The notes below the pieces were generated by a model. That model was not told where the DNA came from, did not search any database, and worked only from the letters and a program-made list of their open reading frames with translations. A program made the translations under genes and the position numbers. Positions 1 to 11,749 of a DNA stretch of 64,000 nt are shown here, piece after piece (within the stretch, counting starts at the first letter, position 1; each line of letters opens with the position of its first letter). This stretch comes from Austropuccinia psidii (lineage: Eukaryota > Basidiomycota > Pucciniomycetes > Pucciniales > Sphaerophragmiaceae): positions 80,307,785 through 80,371,784 of the forward strand of contig JALGQZ010000002.1 of assembly GCA_023105745.1 (NCBI GenBank). The letters are read 5' to 3'.

Positions 1-1
1 T

Positions 2-1066
2 GAGAAATTACACTATCATCTTTATGGCAGTGTTTTTGAAGTGATAACTGACTGTAATGCAATAAAATCACTTCTTAACATGAAAACTCCCAACAGACAT
101 ATGTTGAGATGGCAAATAGCCATTTAGGAATATAGAGGAAACATGACTATAGTCCACAAAGCAGGAAACATTCACAAGAATGCTGATGGACTTAGCAGGT
201 GGGCATTAGCCAACACTCCTGATAACCCAGCTTATGTACCTTTGGAAGCTGAACCACAGATTCCAATTGAAGGGATTAACATAACTGATATTGGGACTGA
301 ATTCTTTGAAGAGGTAAGAGAATCTTATAAGCAAGACAAGAATTGCCATATCTTGACTTCTTTATTAGATAAAGACTGCAAAGATACATCTTTGGTCAAT
401 GCACTGGATGAAGTTTGGAGAAATTCCTATTCTGAAGGGAGATTTCACTTGTTTGATGGAGTTATTTACCACAGAACCAAACATTCTTGTGTAATGACAT
501 TATGCAGCACATTGATCATCAATACAATTCTTCATGAATGCCATTATAGCATCTACTCTGGACACCTGTCAGAGGACAGAACACTTGAAAAAGTGAAGAA
601 CTGTGCATGGTGGCCATCTTGGAGAAAAAAAACCATTGAATATTGCCATACCTGTGACAGATGTCAAAAAGAAAACAGGAGTACAGGCAAGAAATTTTTA
701 CTTATGATCCATATTCAAGAATCAAAATCCCCTTGGGAAGTTGTTCACATGGATTGGGTCACAGCACTTCCTCCAAGTGGTGATAAAAGTTATAATGCTT
801 GTTTAGTCATTGTAGACAGATATAGAAAGACTCCCATATTCTTACCATGTCATAAAGATGACACTGCTATGGATACAGCTCTTCTTCTATGGAGTAGAGT
901 TATTTCTCAGACAGGATTATTTAAGAATATCATCAGTGACAGAGATCCCAAGTTCACATCTGCACTTTGGACCAATATTCATAGATTGTTTGGGACTAAG
1001 TTATCATTCTCTACAGCATATCACCCTCAAACAGATGGGCTAGCAGAGAGGATGATTCTAACTTGA
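2..1066 (+). pseudogene. A1 pol fragment: end of RNase H plus integrase zinc finger and catalytic core
   Basis: One frame runs from base 2 to the TGA at 1064-1066, broken by a TAG at 125-127 where sister copies have Gln (IAIQEYRG). The RNase H end shows [13 protein letters not shown] and the DGLSRW motif. The integrase HHCC finger follows ([12 protein letters not shown], then CHTCDRCQ), then the catalytic core with HMDWVTALP (first Asp), ISDRDPKF (second Asp) and the [11 protein letters not shown] block with the Glu. The closing TGA replaces the Leu codon of ILTLED in the sister copies, consistent with a TTG to TGA change. The integrase would insert cDNA; this copy cannot encode the full protein. 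Confidence 0.93.
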
Positions 1067-1425
1067 GAAGACATTATCAGGAGATTTTGTGCTTATGGGT
1101 TAGAATTCAAAGACTCAGATGGCTTTACCCATGACTGGTGCACTCTGATACCTGCATTATAATTGGCATACACTCAACAAGCTGACAAAGAATTGTTTCC
1201 TTTAAGGAACCCAACTCCTTTGACTGTACCACAGTGGAACAGAATGAAGAAAAAAAGACAAATAAAGTCATTAAAGAAAGGAGATATAGGGGTAAAAATC
1301 AGAGAGAATATCTTGTCAGATATAGAAATCCAGTACATGAAGATGAATGGCTGGCAGAATCAGAAATATCTGACTCAGATAAACTCTTGAGAAGACTTAG
1401 ACATGAAAGAAGGCCACAAGGCTGA
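1067..1425 (+). pseudogene. A1 integrase C-terminus and chromo-like tail, internally deleted
   Basis: The reading continues after the TGA as EDIIRRFCAYGLEFKDSDGF and HDWCTLIPAL, meets a stop at LIPAL*LAY, then jumps straight to DKELFPLRN. In element A2 these blocks are separated by about 140 residues, so roughly 420 bp were deleted near 1174-1182. The tail (1234-1425) carries REYLVRYRNPVHEDEWLAES and LLRRLRHERRPQG, a chromodomain-like Y-V-x-Y/EW pattern. That the tail binds chromatin is inference; it is conserved in A2 (about 24960-25138). Confidence 0.85.
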
Positions 1426-1556
1426 ATATGTCTATAAATGTGCTTTAAATTACTTGACCTGAGTGATGTAAAGAGGTTGGACAGTGGACATTAACCCCCT
1501 TTGGGGCTTTTTATTATTTCTACCATTGATAAAATTGTAGTACAATCTTTTTTTTT

Positions 1557-1568
1557 GGTGGGAGGGAA
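1557..1568 (+). promoter_or_regulatory. Polypurine tract of A1
   Basis: GGTGGGAGGGAA, preceded by a run of T, abuts the LTR start TGTGAGCC. The same position holds GGTGGGAGAAAA before the LTR at 4703 and GGTAGGGAA before the A2 3' LTR. It would prime plus-strand cDNA synthesis. Confidence 0.8.
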
Positions 1569-3489
1569 TGTGAGCCTTGAGGTATATTTTACATACCCAA
1601 ATAGGCCACAATTATCTTAAAAAGAAATTTTGAATTATGGTTAACTCATGAGTCATGCATATATCCAAAATTCATCATTTTTTATTTCAGAAAAGATGAA
1701 CAACTTTTTATTGAGTAAGTAAATCCATGGATTTAAGGCCAGATTTGGATTCTACACAAAAATCTACCTAGGGTAGCTCCATAGAGTGAATAAGCTCAAA
1801 TTAACTCTTGGAGGTGGTAAAATGGAAAATACTTCAACACCACATCATCAATAGGACATAAAGGATCCGTGAAAATTTTTGTTTTTCTTGATTTCATGCC
1901 AAAATAATGGGAATGTGAGAAATCCCATGTTACATATACACTAAGAATAGTTTTATGCATGTTTTGAGCACTAAATATCATGGTATTCCTACATGGACTA
2001 TTGGTACACCCATAGTGGATATCCCACTTGAAGCTTAAATTTCTATTTTGACATGAAAAATAGGCAAGGGGGACAAAAGACATCTAAGAGAGCCAGGGTA
2101 TCCAACTTCTGAGGTCTAAGAGGCATGGACAGCTCCAAAGCTTGGATCCATGGCTGATCTTGGCCTAATTAGTAAACTAAAACCCTTTGGGAACTTGGTT
2201 ACCATGTTACAACTACTGTAAATCTTAAGAAAATAGCAAATAACCTGCTATTTTGACGTGCCAAGGAGGTAAAGAACTACTTAGACTCCTGTAACCATGT
2301 CAATTCTTAATTATTTTCCATGGACAAACCCCAAAAGAGCAATTAAAACCCTTTTTGGACTTGTATCCATTGATTTACCTCATAGCAACCAGTGAAACAC
2401 TGATATTTGCAATTCTACGTAGAAATGAGGTAAAAACTTCAAAAATTCATTAAACATACAATTCTTGATGAATCTCTCTGAAGCTTTCAGGACCAATGGA
2501 GAACTTTATCATTGATTGTAAAACCAAAAATAATTATGGTTTTACAAGTAAAATTAAAAGCTTTACTTACAGTCCATCTTTGATTATTCTACGTGAAACA
2601 CTGAATCTTCAAAAATTCACAGTAATTACAAACTGTGATGAAATTGCCAATAACATTGATAACTTCGAGAAATCAATGATTATTTCAGAATAAAAGAAGA
2701 TTTACAGATGTCACTCCTTATATTCTTAACCATATTGGAGTTGGTAGTCACATAAAAACATCAATTAAGTAATTATGATAATCTTACGTGACAACAGATG
2801 ATGCAATCAATAATCCAAAAAGGTTTATTGTTTTCTCACTCACTGGTTTTTCAGTTTGCTCCATGGCATGCCTCTGTGAGCTGTTGTTGACTTAAAAGAG
2901 GCCTCCTCTTGCTGATTTTTCCACAGAATCATCTTATTATCATTTAAATCATTATTACCAACAAGTAAGTATTAGTTATAGCTATTCTTAAGTGTTATAA
3001 ATCTTTCAGAATCAATCAGAAAGACGTGAAATCATAGAATCCAACTATGTATTGTTGTAATACTGTTATAAATTCATTTTGATCCTTAAAATCCACAATT
3101 CTATGTCAAATCTCTCTATTTTATCTTTCAATAAGTTCTTTGGAATATTAGTGAGTGATTTATTTTTAATTCTCAAAGTTTTTCTCTAAAATTAGTTTTC
3201 TTCAAGAATTATCATTATAATTATTCTTGCAAAAGATAATTATACATTAAAATAATTTTATTATTTTAATAAAAGAAGTTTTATTATTAAAATCTTCTTG
3301 TAATTGATTCTTGTAGACAATTACTGCTCACTGTTAAAATCACTAGTAGTGTTTAACACGTGAAAGAAATAATTCTTTAATTATTTAATTGTGGTTATAA
3401 TAATATTTTGTTATTATATTTCATAAAAACAGACATAGTACAGTTGATTAATAGTGATATTATTGTCAGTTTCATAGTCACATCTTACA
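1569..3489 (+). repeat. 3' LTR of A1 (1921 bp)
   Basis: It starts TGTGAGCCTTGAGG and ends CACATCTTACA. The same sequence in the same order recurs at 61972-63891 as a solo LTR and, interrupted, at 4703-7729. The LTR is very AT-rich. Most remaining CpG dinucleotides sit in ACGTG-like contexts (for example CTACGTGAAAC, TTACGTGACAAC, AACACGTGAAAG). Small open frames inside it are not shared between copies and are not genes. Confidence 0.93.
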
Positions 3490-4702
3490 CTTTTGGCCAG
3501 AGAAAGAGCCCCTTTTATCCTGAAATTGGGTGGAAAGGTCCTCTAGACCACTACATGTGGAAGAAGTGAAGATTTTTCACTTCAGAAAACTGGTTTGTGG
3601 TTTTCATAAGGCCTGAATACTCTGTATGGGTCTCAGATGTGATTTTGAAACCACATCTGGGCAGTTTCCCCCAATACAGGATGAAAACTTTCATGTGGGA
3701 ACCACACAGCCCTCTTCTGACATGTATGACACCTAGAATGCTGGACAGAACCTGTATGGGCCCCCAGTGTTGACTAAACTATGAGGTATTTAGGTATAAA
3801 CAAGCTTCTTTGTCTGTTTGACACCTCATAATCATAGTTATTGGATAGTATCCCACAGTAATGGTCTTTTGGCCAAACTGTGGGATTTTAACTCTAAAAC
3901 TGCGATAGCTTTCTCAGTTTTTAAGATATTGACCTCAAAGTTTGTTCATTTTGTAGTGCTGGATGAGATCTACAAGATGGTACCTCATTTGATATGGGTA
4001 ATATTAAATATTGCAAAGTTATGCCATGTTCAATTCTTGTTATCCATATATATGACTTTCTCAAAATATGTTTGGAGTTTGTTTGCCCCATAGCTTTTGT
4101 TCTAGATGAGATATGAGAAAATGGATGGCACTAGCAGATATTCCTTATTGTTCTCTTTCTAAAATGAACCCACTTTAAGTATCTCACACTAAAACTGTAG
4201 AAGTTATATGAGAGTTGAATATTTTATTCACCTTATTTGACCTTATCTTGGCCATAACCTCTGTAGTTTTGGTGCTAGCTCAATTTGGCTAGTACCATTG
4301 GATAGCCCTAGCTGAGAGCTTCAATTTGAATAACTATTTGATGGGGTTGAACCCCTTCCTCTGTATTTTAGATGAGAGGTAAAAATTAAGGTTTATGCTC
4401 AGCACTTGCTTTGAGTTTTAATAGCTTGGTTATTCTTTGTCCTATGATGATGGGAGTTTTATATTTAGAAAGCGGTGAGTTTCCTCTTCATTTTCACACC
4501 TTTTGAGCTGGTTTGGCTCACCTTCATATTTTGGTGGTATTTTGCTCTACCATTGGTTTAAGGTATTTGGCTGTCATGTGTGTGATCTGGGTTTGAGTCA
4601 CAGGCTCACACAGTGGAACTTGACACATTGTGGGGCTGTTTCAATTTTTAATTCAAAATTCACTAATGGAATTGCAGTAAAGTTTTTTTTGGTGGGAGAA
4701 AA
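3490..4702. other. Intergenic or decayed repeat, no gene seen
   Basis: No coding frame of note. It contains a perfect 10-bp inverted repeat (ATCCCACAGT / ACTGTGGGAT, 3850-3859 and 3877-3886) with a 17-nt loop. The last bases (about 4640-4702) look like the 3' internal end of a family A element: a T-run and a polypurine tract GGTGGGAGAAAA directly before the next LTR. The open frames at 3818-4093 and 4503-4721 have no recognisable motif. Confidence 0.6.
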
Positions 4703-5855
4703 TGTGAGCCTTGAGATATAGCTTACATGAATAAATGGGCCACAGTTGATATTAAAATAAATTTTGGCATATAAATAACCCATAAGTGATGTATATATCC
4801 AAAATTAATCATCCTTAAGATGGAGAAATATGAATGAAACCTTTGTGAGTAATTAAATGCATGGTTTTAAGGATAGATTTGGATTTCACACAAAGACTCA
4901 CCTAGGGTAACTCCATAGGGTGAATATGCATAAATTAGCTCTATGAGGTGGCAATATGAAAAATAATCTAACAAATAATCATTTATACCACTTGAAAGAA
5001 TTGTGAAAATTTTTTTTTTTTGCATTTTCACACCAAAAATAATGGTATTATGAGAACTACCATGTTACATATACACTAAGAATAGTTTCAGACAGGCTCA
5101 TGGAGCTTAAAATTACTTTATTTTTACCTACATCTTTCTCACACCCATAGTGGATATAAGACTTTAAGCCTGAATTACTCTTTATGATGTGAGAATAGCT
5201 GAGGGGGTAAAAGTCATCAAAGAGGGCCAGGGTACCCAGATTCTGAGATCTCTGAGTCATGGCCAGCTCCAAACCTTCTATCAATGGCTTAGAATTTCCC
5301 AATTGGTATATTAAAATCCTTTGGAAACCTTTGAAACAAGTTAATATCCCATTGAATCATGAGAAAATAGCAAATAAGCTTCTATTTTGACATGATAAGG
5401 AGTTAATGAGAAGCTCTGACGCCTTAAACATGTATATTATTGAATATTATCCATGGATAAACCCTCAAGTATTAATTGAAATACTTTGGGGACCATTATC
5501 CATGGAACTACCTCCTGGTAATCAGTTGTCTCTATGCTATTTGCCTATAGCATGTAGAAAATGAGGTAAAACCTCCCAAATTAATCAATCCTTCTGAAAG
5601 CTTCAGGACCAATGGATAAAGAGATACTCCACACTAAGCCCAAACAGAATTATGAATTCATTCAAGCTAAAATATATAAATACATTCTGTGTTTGATTAT
5701 TTCACAAGAAACACTGAATCTTCAAAAACTCACAGAGAATACAACCTGTGATAAAATTTCCAATAAAATTGAGAAAATTGATGAGAAATGTCTATTTTCA
5801 AATGAAAGAGGATTCAAATTGGTAACTACTTTATCTCCCAGCCATAAATGGGTTG

Positions 5856-6292
5856 TGTCACATTGTGGAATGTGATATACAACTTGCCATTAGTAACTGG
5901 TATTTCACCTGGTTTGATAGCCTTTTTGGCAAGAGTTCCCTTTTTTGAGGTCTGGCAGAAAGTATTTTGACAATAAATGGTTACAAATTTCATGGGTTGG
6001 ATTCTGGTTGGAGACAAGGGTAGATCTCAATAAAACAACCAAAAATTCCTGGGTTTTCTGCTCCATTGGTGTACAAGGTTTCTGCCCTTTGTAGGATCCT
6101 GTTGTGACTAATGTAGCTCCATGAGGGTGACATGGGTATTACCATCATCTAAATGCAGTTTGGCACGCAGTTCCATAAGCCCAGGGTCACTGTCACATGT
6201 TGGAATTTGATCTACAGCTTTCCATTATTAACTGGTCTTTCAACTGGCTTCATAGTTCCCTTTGTTGGGGTCTTGCAGACAGAAATTTGACA
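5856..6292 (+). mobile_element. Miniature LTR element (TRIM-like) with tRNA-like core
   Basis: Two direct repeats, 5856-5972 (117 bp) and 6191-6292 (102 bp), each begin TGTCACAT and end TTTGACA or TTTTGACA. They flank about 218 bp of noncoding sequence. The 5-bp flanks are GGTTG (5851-5855) and GGTTA (6293-6297), one mismatch, as expected for an old target-site duplication. Outside the element the host A-type LTR resumes at its next position. The core start holds GGTTGGATTCTGG near 5995-6010, similar to a pol III B box or tRNA T-arm, with an A-box-like TGGCAGAAAG upstream. No protein is encoded. A tandem-duplicated tRNA-derived SINE is the main alternative. A second, partial copy lies at 47609-47855. 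Confidence 0.65.
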
Positions 6293-6897
6293 GGTTAGTA
6301 GCCACATAAAATGGCTTATCAATTCATTATGATAATCTCAAATGACTACAAGTTATTTAATCAATAAAGTAATCAAGTAAATTTCTTTCTAACTCACTTA
6401 TTTTTCAGTTTTACCCATTGAATTCCTTTGTGAGCTGTCTTAGACTTCAGAGAATACTACCATTGCTTTTTTTCAAGACATCATATTATTATTAAGTTTA
6501 ATCATTAATACCATCATTAAGTATTAGTTGAAATGATTCTAAAGCATTTTTACTTTTCCAAATCAACAAGAAGGAATTCAAATTGAATATTATCACTATT
6601 TCCAATAGTATTTAACTATAAATTTATGTAGTGCTGTTTTAAAGCAACTTTGGATCCTTTAAATGCATCAAATCAGTCTACCAGATCTCTTAAAGGTATT
6701 TTTGGAGTAATAGTGAGTGACCTATTAAATTATTGACTTTTTTATCTAATAATGTATTTTTCTTCAATAACTTAAGAGATTTATTCTTGAGAAATATAAT
6801 TAAAAAGATACTTATTGATTAAAGTAACTTCATATTTTTAAATAAGAGTTTTGACTATTAAATCTTCTTGTAATTGATTATAGTAGACAACTCCTTC

Positions 6898-7560
6898 TGT
6901 GAGCCTGCAAGCATGAAAAGAATTACATGCTACACAAGTTCCAAACACTTTCATTAAAGTTTCTTTGAATTATTTCAATTGATCTGTGTAAATTCAGTTT
7001 TAATTTTGTTTTCTTCTATTTTTTATAAGTCACTCTTTTAAGATTAGTTGTTATAGTAATCTCAATTCCAAGTCACTCATTTAAAATTTTGTAGTTGTAG
7101 AAATATTGTTTCATCTTGTTTCTATAACACCCTTTTAATTTGTTGAGATGGTAACTTTGCTTCTATAGAAACAGCATCTCCCTGGCTATAGATCAGGTTA
7201 CTATAACAATATATTTTCTTCTAAACAGTTTATCAGTTTATTTGTGTCTTACTTTGATTTTGTATCTACAACATTTAAAGAGGATCATTCTACTTGAGAA
7301 TGATTGCTCAGAGCTCTTAGAAATATATTTTTTTACAAATAAATTTGTAACAATTTCTTGTTATTAGATCTCTCAAATATAAGTAGTTAAAAATTACTTT
7401 TAGTATTTTTCTTATTGGTGAAGCCCATTCCACCAATTAGAATACCTTTTTAATAGTGACGTCTCTATCAATTAAAACTGATAGTATTCCACTACCTTTT
7501 TAGTTTATTAAAATTCCTAGTAATTAGACTGGAAGTCACGTTAGAGGCCCCAGGCTAACA
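6898..7560 (+). repeat. 663-bp solo LTR of a separate family, TSD CCTTC
   Basis: The segment starts TGTGAGCCTGC and ends CCAGGCTAACA. It is flanked by CCTTC on both sides (6893-6897 and 7561-7565). Deleting the segment and one CCTTC restores the surrounding A-type LTR (GTAGACAA..CTTACTGC, compare GTAGACAATTACTGCTC in A1). It has LTR ends but no internal region. No full-length relative occurs in this window, so the family is otherwise unseen here. Confidence 0.78.
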
Positions 7561-7729
7561 CCTTCTTACTGCTAAATCTACTAGTAGTGTATAAAAAGTG
7601 AAAAATAAATTAAACAATTCATCTTTTTTTTTTGGTCATAATAAATTTATTTATTATATTTCATAAGAAAATTCATATTACTCTTTATTAATAATAATAT
7701 TATCAAGAATTTTACAGAAACATCTTACA

Positions 7730-10316
7730 GAATTCATATTCCTCCTACCATTCCTTTTAACATGGTTTATTTCCAACTCCAATATTTGTTTTCTTGATTG
7801 TTGAAAGGCAAGATTAAAATCAAAAGGTGCAAATAAATGGATTAAGAAATATTTTTTTACAAGAAATTAAAATAAAAGAATATAATTACCTCAAAAATTC
7901 AATGATAAAAGACTCATTAAAACTGAGTTGTATTTTATTTATTATTTTAATTAAAAACAATTTTTAATATTTTTTTTCAAAAGAAAATCATTAGAAGAAA
8001 CTTTCTTTTTGATACTTTAAAAAGGTTTTTTCTTTTATTTTATTTGACTATTTTTTATTTTTTGTTATGCTATTTTCTGATATTATTAATTTTTTTTAGT
8101 TTTCATTTTTTTTTCATTTTTTTTTGATTGGTTTTAATTAGCTCTTTTTAGGTTTTGCATTGAAAATTACAGTCTTAGGCCCTATAAATCTTCTAATGTA
8201 AAAAATAATTAAATTTTTTCATTGTAGTAGACCCTTTGATTCCTGAAACTATAAGATTATTCAAAATTGTGAGACTTTCCCAAGAGAAAGATGTAATTTA
8301 AATACCCTTATACTAATTACTCTTTGGAATGAAGAAAATAAATATTATAAAAAACAAAAAGTAAGACATTTATTCTGTTTATAAGAAATAAATAATATCC
8401 TTTCTCATTGAACTATAGACAACCATTTCTGATGATAAGAGTAATTAAAAAATAAATAAGAATAATATACTGCTTTCAAAAAAAAACACTAATAAAGTAA
8501 CAAGAGTATACATGTATATGTTATATGTTTTTTGATAATTTCATTCATGCAAAGCTCTATGGTATATTACTTGATTTCTCATTAATTGGAAGAGAATTGA
8601 CTATATAAAACACCAAAAAGCTAAAATTATTTGATTTCTCAATAGGAGGATATAATTCAAAGTAGAAAATATTCTAAGCCATATTTTAAAGTAAAGATAA
8701 CAAATAATAATATTATTATGAACTGATAAGAACTGAACTAGAAAAGAGATTTTTTTCAAATCATAATATATATATACTGATAGTATATAATATTTTCATG
8801 AATATGACAATAGAAATTGAAATTATTTTTCATTCCTCCAAACTTCTTAAGTTATTCTATATGATATGATATATATGAATTATAAACAATTAAAAAGGGA
8901 AATATTGAAAATTCTGTAATATTTCTGGTGGCTGAAAATAGCTTGGAATATGAAAAACATTCAAATCCTGGATCCAATCTAGTTCAGATGAAGAATCCAA
9001 GCTAATTTTCAAATGCAAAACATGCCATCAGGCACAATCACTTTCTTTATTGTTAATATGAAAGACACTTTAATTATCAATCATGAACACGTTATTACTA
9101 AAACATATTCTCAAAATCAAAAATATAATTTGAAAAGTCAATCTTAGAATATCATCAAAATTCTTTATATAGAAAGCATTTGATTACTTAAGATACATAT
9201 ATATAATATTAAAAAAATAACAAAATTTAAAAAAGGAAAATTATAAAAAATACAAGTAATAAAAATTAAGTTCATAGAGTTCATAATAATAGCTGTGATA
9301 AGTATCATATATTGTATCAATATTTCTTTCATTCAAAATTAGCTGAGGTATCTATTTTTTTAGAACATGTAAATAGTATAAAATCCTTGAGTTTTGTTCT
9401 TATACATTTTGTAACAAAATGGAAATTCATTTTAAATACTTAAAATTTGAATTTTCAGCTGGGAAATTTGAAAGTCAAATTGATTTTTATACTTGAAGTT
9501 TTCAGAAGAATAAAAATTGAATGAAGGAAACAAGAATAATCAGAAAGATTTTCTTTGAGGAACACAGGCAATAATGACCCTAAAAGGTCCCAACACCCCA
9601 AAGGTAACATTTGAATATGGGTATACAAAGTTGGAATTCATTCAAAAAATCAATTTCACCTTAGACCAGAAAACTTATAAGGGTGCTTGAAATTAATTTT
9701 TGTAATTATTCAATCAAACTTAGATTAATTGGCCTAGTTTCCAACAGCATAGAGTTACCCCTTACTTAGTTCATTTCTTTGTTGAAATTTTATCATTTGC
9801 TTCAAAGTGCTATTTGAGTGTAAACTCATGATATCAACTACTCTCAGATCTTCATTCATCTTTTCTTTAATTTTACTCATAACCACCAAGTATCAATGTA
9901 ATTTCATTCCTAATTAATACCTTGAACTATCTATTTAATCAATCAATTCCAAAAAATATCTCTTACTCTTTGATAAACTTGTCAGACATAAAACTTCTTA
10001 TACCTCCAAAAATCATTTCTAATACTATTCATATACCATCTCCAATTATCCTCCTTTATTATTTGTTTTCATGTTAAAATTTTTACTAGTAATATCTGAT
10101 AAACATTATTAAGTTGTTTTGGTTTTTAATCATTTTCAATTTGACTTCCAGAATTGAATTATAATTTTAATAATGCTAGAGTTTATGAGGTCTTTTCTAA
10201 TACAAAACTTGTGATTTAGGTACTTTTGAATCTCTTTTTTTCTTTTTACATGATTAATTTATTAATTATTATTGAAATAAAACTTTTAGTTTTCTTAAAA
10301 TTAACTTGCTCCGCCT
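7730..10316. other. AT-rich spacer without detectable genes
   Basis: Long A/T runs and frequent stops in all frames. No open frame of useful length, no LTR-like ends and no RNA gene that I can recognise. A short patch near 8975-9040 can be read as KCKTCHQAQ but is too isolated to call. This could be decayed transposon sequence. Confidence 0.7.
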
Positions 10317-11694
10317 ATTGGCAAGAAGCAATGTAACATGTGCTACAGGATATGAGCTTCACCAAATCATCTTCCTGCTTTAGCTTCTGCCCTCTTTTCC
10401 TATTGTACTCAAGGACAAAACCAGCAAGTGTTGCCTTATCAGATGAATGAATACACTGATAGCACTTTGTTAATACTGCTACTGCGTGGGGTAAGACTAT
10501 ACAATGAAATTAAAGCATCCCATGAATTTCCAGTGCTAGCTTGTTTAGGTTCAAATGACCTTCAATAAAATTGATTGGCCAGCTATACACTTTTCAACCT
10601 CTCTTGTTGCAATTTTTGGTTTATTTTTATTTTCTTATGAATTTGGTGAGGTTTTTCTTTTGAGCTTTTTCTCTCATCAAATCGAAGTCTGTTCCCTAGA
10701 CATTTGATAAGTCCTGTTGAACGCTCTGATTATGCCATAGCTTATTTACATCGTGGTTGATTACTGTTATTTGTATTGCCACTGATTGCTAAGTAGCTAC
10801 CTCAATGCAACGACTAAAGGTCTTGAAACTACAATCAACCTCCAAGTTTTACTTAGGGTCTGCAAAACCATTGGTAGTAAGCCCAAGCGCTGGATGAACT
10901 ACCTGAAAATGACATTACATCGTCCAAACTTCAAGGGCTCCGCAAAGCATCTCTGAGGTCTTCCTCCTCCCCTGACATTTATTTACTCATACAATTGGCC
11001 TCGCTAGTTACCTTTCTCAGCTTATCAATGGCAGAGGCACCAGTTTGTTGCCAATAGATTGCGTAGAAATGCACTCTAATGGACCTTTTTCAAACAACAA
11101 ACTCGCATTCGTACAGTCGGACCAGCATGTCGGTACCAGAGAACAGCGACTCATAGACCCACATCATGAAATCATTGAGAGACACGGCGTTGGTGTTAAA
11201 GGTGAGGACGAGAATGTCAAGTATTATTGTATGAGGAACTTTCCAAGATGCTGACTAGCTTGTGGCAAGTATTTCGAAGCGTTGGGTTTGGGAAAACAAG
11301 CAACAGAATATGTGGGGAGGAAGGTTTTATGACCACAATGGGGAGTGCCATACTGGAGGCATAATAAGTGGGCTAGCTAGTAAGGTATAGAGACATAATC
11401 TAATTGGAGACAGCTGCTTCAAAACGTATCTTGAAAGTAGAAAAGGCGTACAGTCATTCTAAACTATCGTCAGTCTCCCTTAACTATAACCCCTCATGTT
11501 AAGGTCTATCAATAATAACCCTGCCGGTAATTGCTGCACGTGAGCCTTTAAATGTAAAGTCGTTTGAAACAGCCTAATGTGTTCACAAAGTCTTGTATAA
11601 CGGTGTTCATTTCTGCTGAATATGTTGCGTTAAAGAGCTTTTCAATCTGTAAATGAATCGGGGTTGCAGAGAGGAACTTGATGTTGGAGTGCAT
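10317..11694 (-). other. Unidentified coding-like segments, possible multi-exon gene or pseudogene
   Basis: Base composition is less AT-biased than the flanks. On the minus strand I see: an ATG frame of 48 codons (11694-11548, begins MHSNIKFLSATPI); a 51-residue open stretch after a CTAG acceptor-like site (11372-11217, includes HILLLVFPNPTLRN); a stretch from about 11257 to 11012 (includes FMMWVYESLFSGTDM and FYAIYWQQTGASAIDKLRK) with one in-frame TGA, ending at a GTAACT donor; an intron-like 10903-11011 ending TTTTCAG; a short exon-like piece VVHPALGLTTNGFADPK to a stop; and a last stretch to 10317 ending LISCSTCYIASCQ. I do not recognise the protein. The frames do not join cleanly, so it may be decayed or my exon choices may be wrong. 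Confidence 0.3.
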
Positions 11695-11749
11695 TGCCAA
11701 TGAGACTTATAAAAGCTAGATAGTTTTGAGAGATATCTGCCAAAGGTAT

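Larger units (their letters stand above)
1..3489 (+). mobile_element. Element A1: 3' part of a family A Ty3/gypsy retrotransposon
   Basis: The window opens inside the pol gene of a Ty3/gypsy element and runs through the end of RNase H, integrase, a chromo-like C-terminus, a polypurine tract and a 3' LTR (1569-3489). The order RH then integrase is diagnostic of Ty3/gypsy. The 5' half lies outside the window, so the other LTR and the target duplication cannot be checked. Pol has in-frame stops and a large internal deletion, so the copy is dead. Its LTR is closest to the LTRs at 4703-7729 and 61972-63891, and more distant from those of A2, A3 and A4. Confidence 0.93.
4703..7729 (+). repeat. A-type LTR of about 1.92 kb enlarged by two nested insertions
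   Basis: It begins TGTGAGCCTTGAGATATAG and ends AAACATCTTACA, matching the A1 LTR along its length in order. Its 3027 bp exceed the A1 LTR by about 1.1 kb. Removing the miniature element (437 bp plus 5-bp TSD) and the 663-bp solo LTR (plus 5-bp TSD) leaves 1917 bp, nearly the size of the A1 (1921 bp) and 61972 (1920 bp) copies. A polypurine tract sits immediately upstream, so this is the 3' LTR of a mostly lost element rather than a solo LTR. It looks older than the A1 LTR. Confidence 0.85.

Noticed and set aside
4580..4640. tRNA T-arm-like string GGGTTTGAGTCA
   Set aside because: No cloverleaf could be built around it and no A box at the right distance, so no tRNA gene was called.
8955..9040. 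Possible zinc-finger-like peptide KCKTCHQAQ in the AT-rich spacer
   Set aside because: Isolated, only about 30 codons open and no matching downstream motif.
11045..11254. Plus-strand open frame of 69 codons next to cox20
   Set aside because: The opposite strand in the same place gives a longer, more protein-like reading with splice-like ends; neither is identified, so only the minus-strand possibility was recorded.
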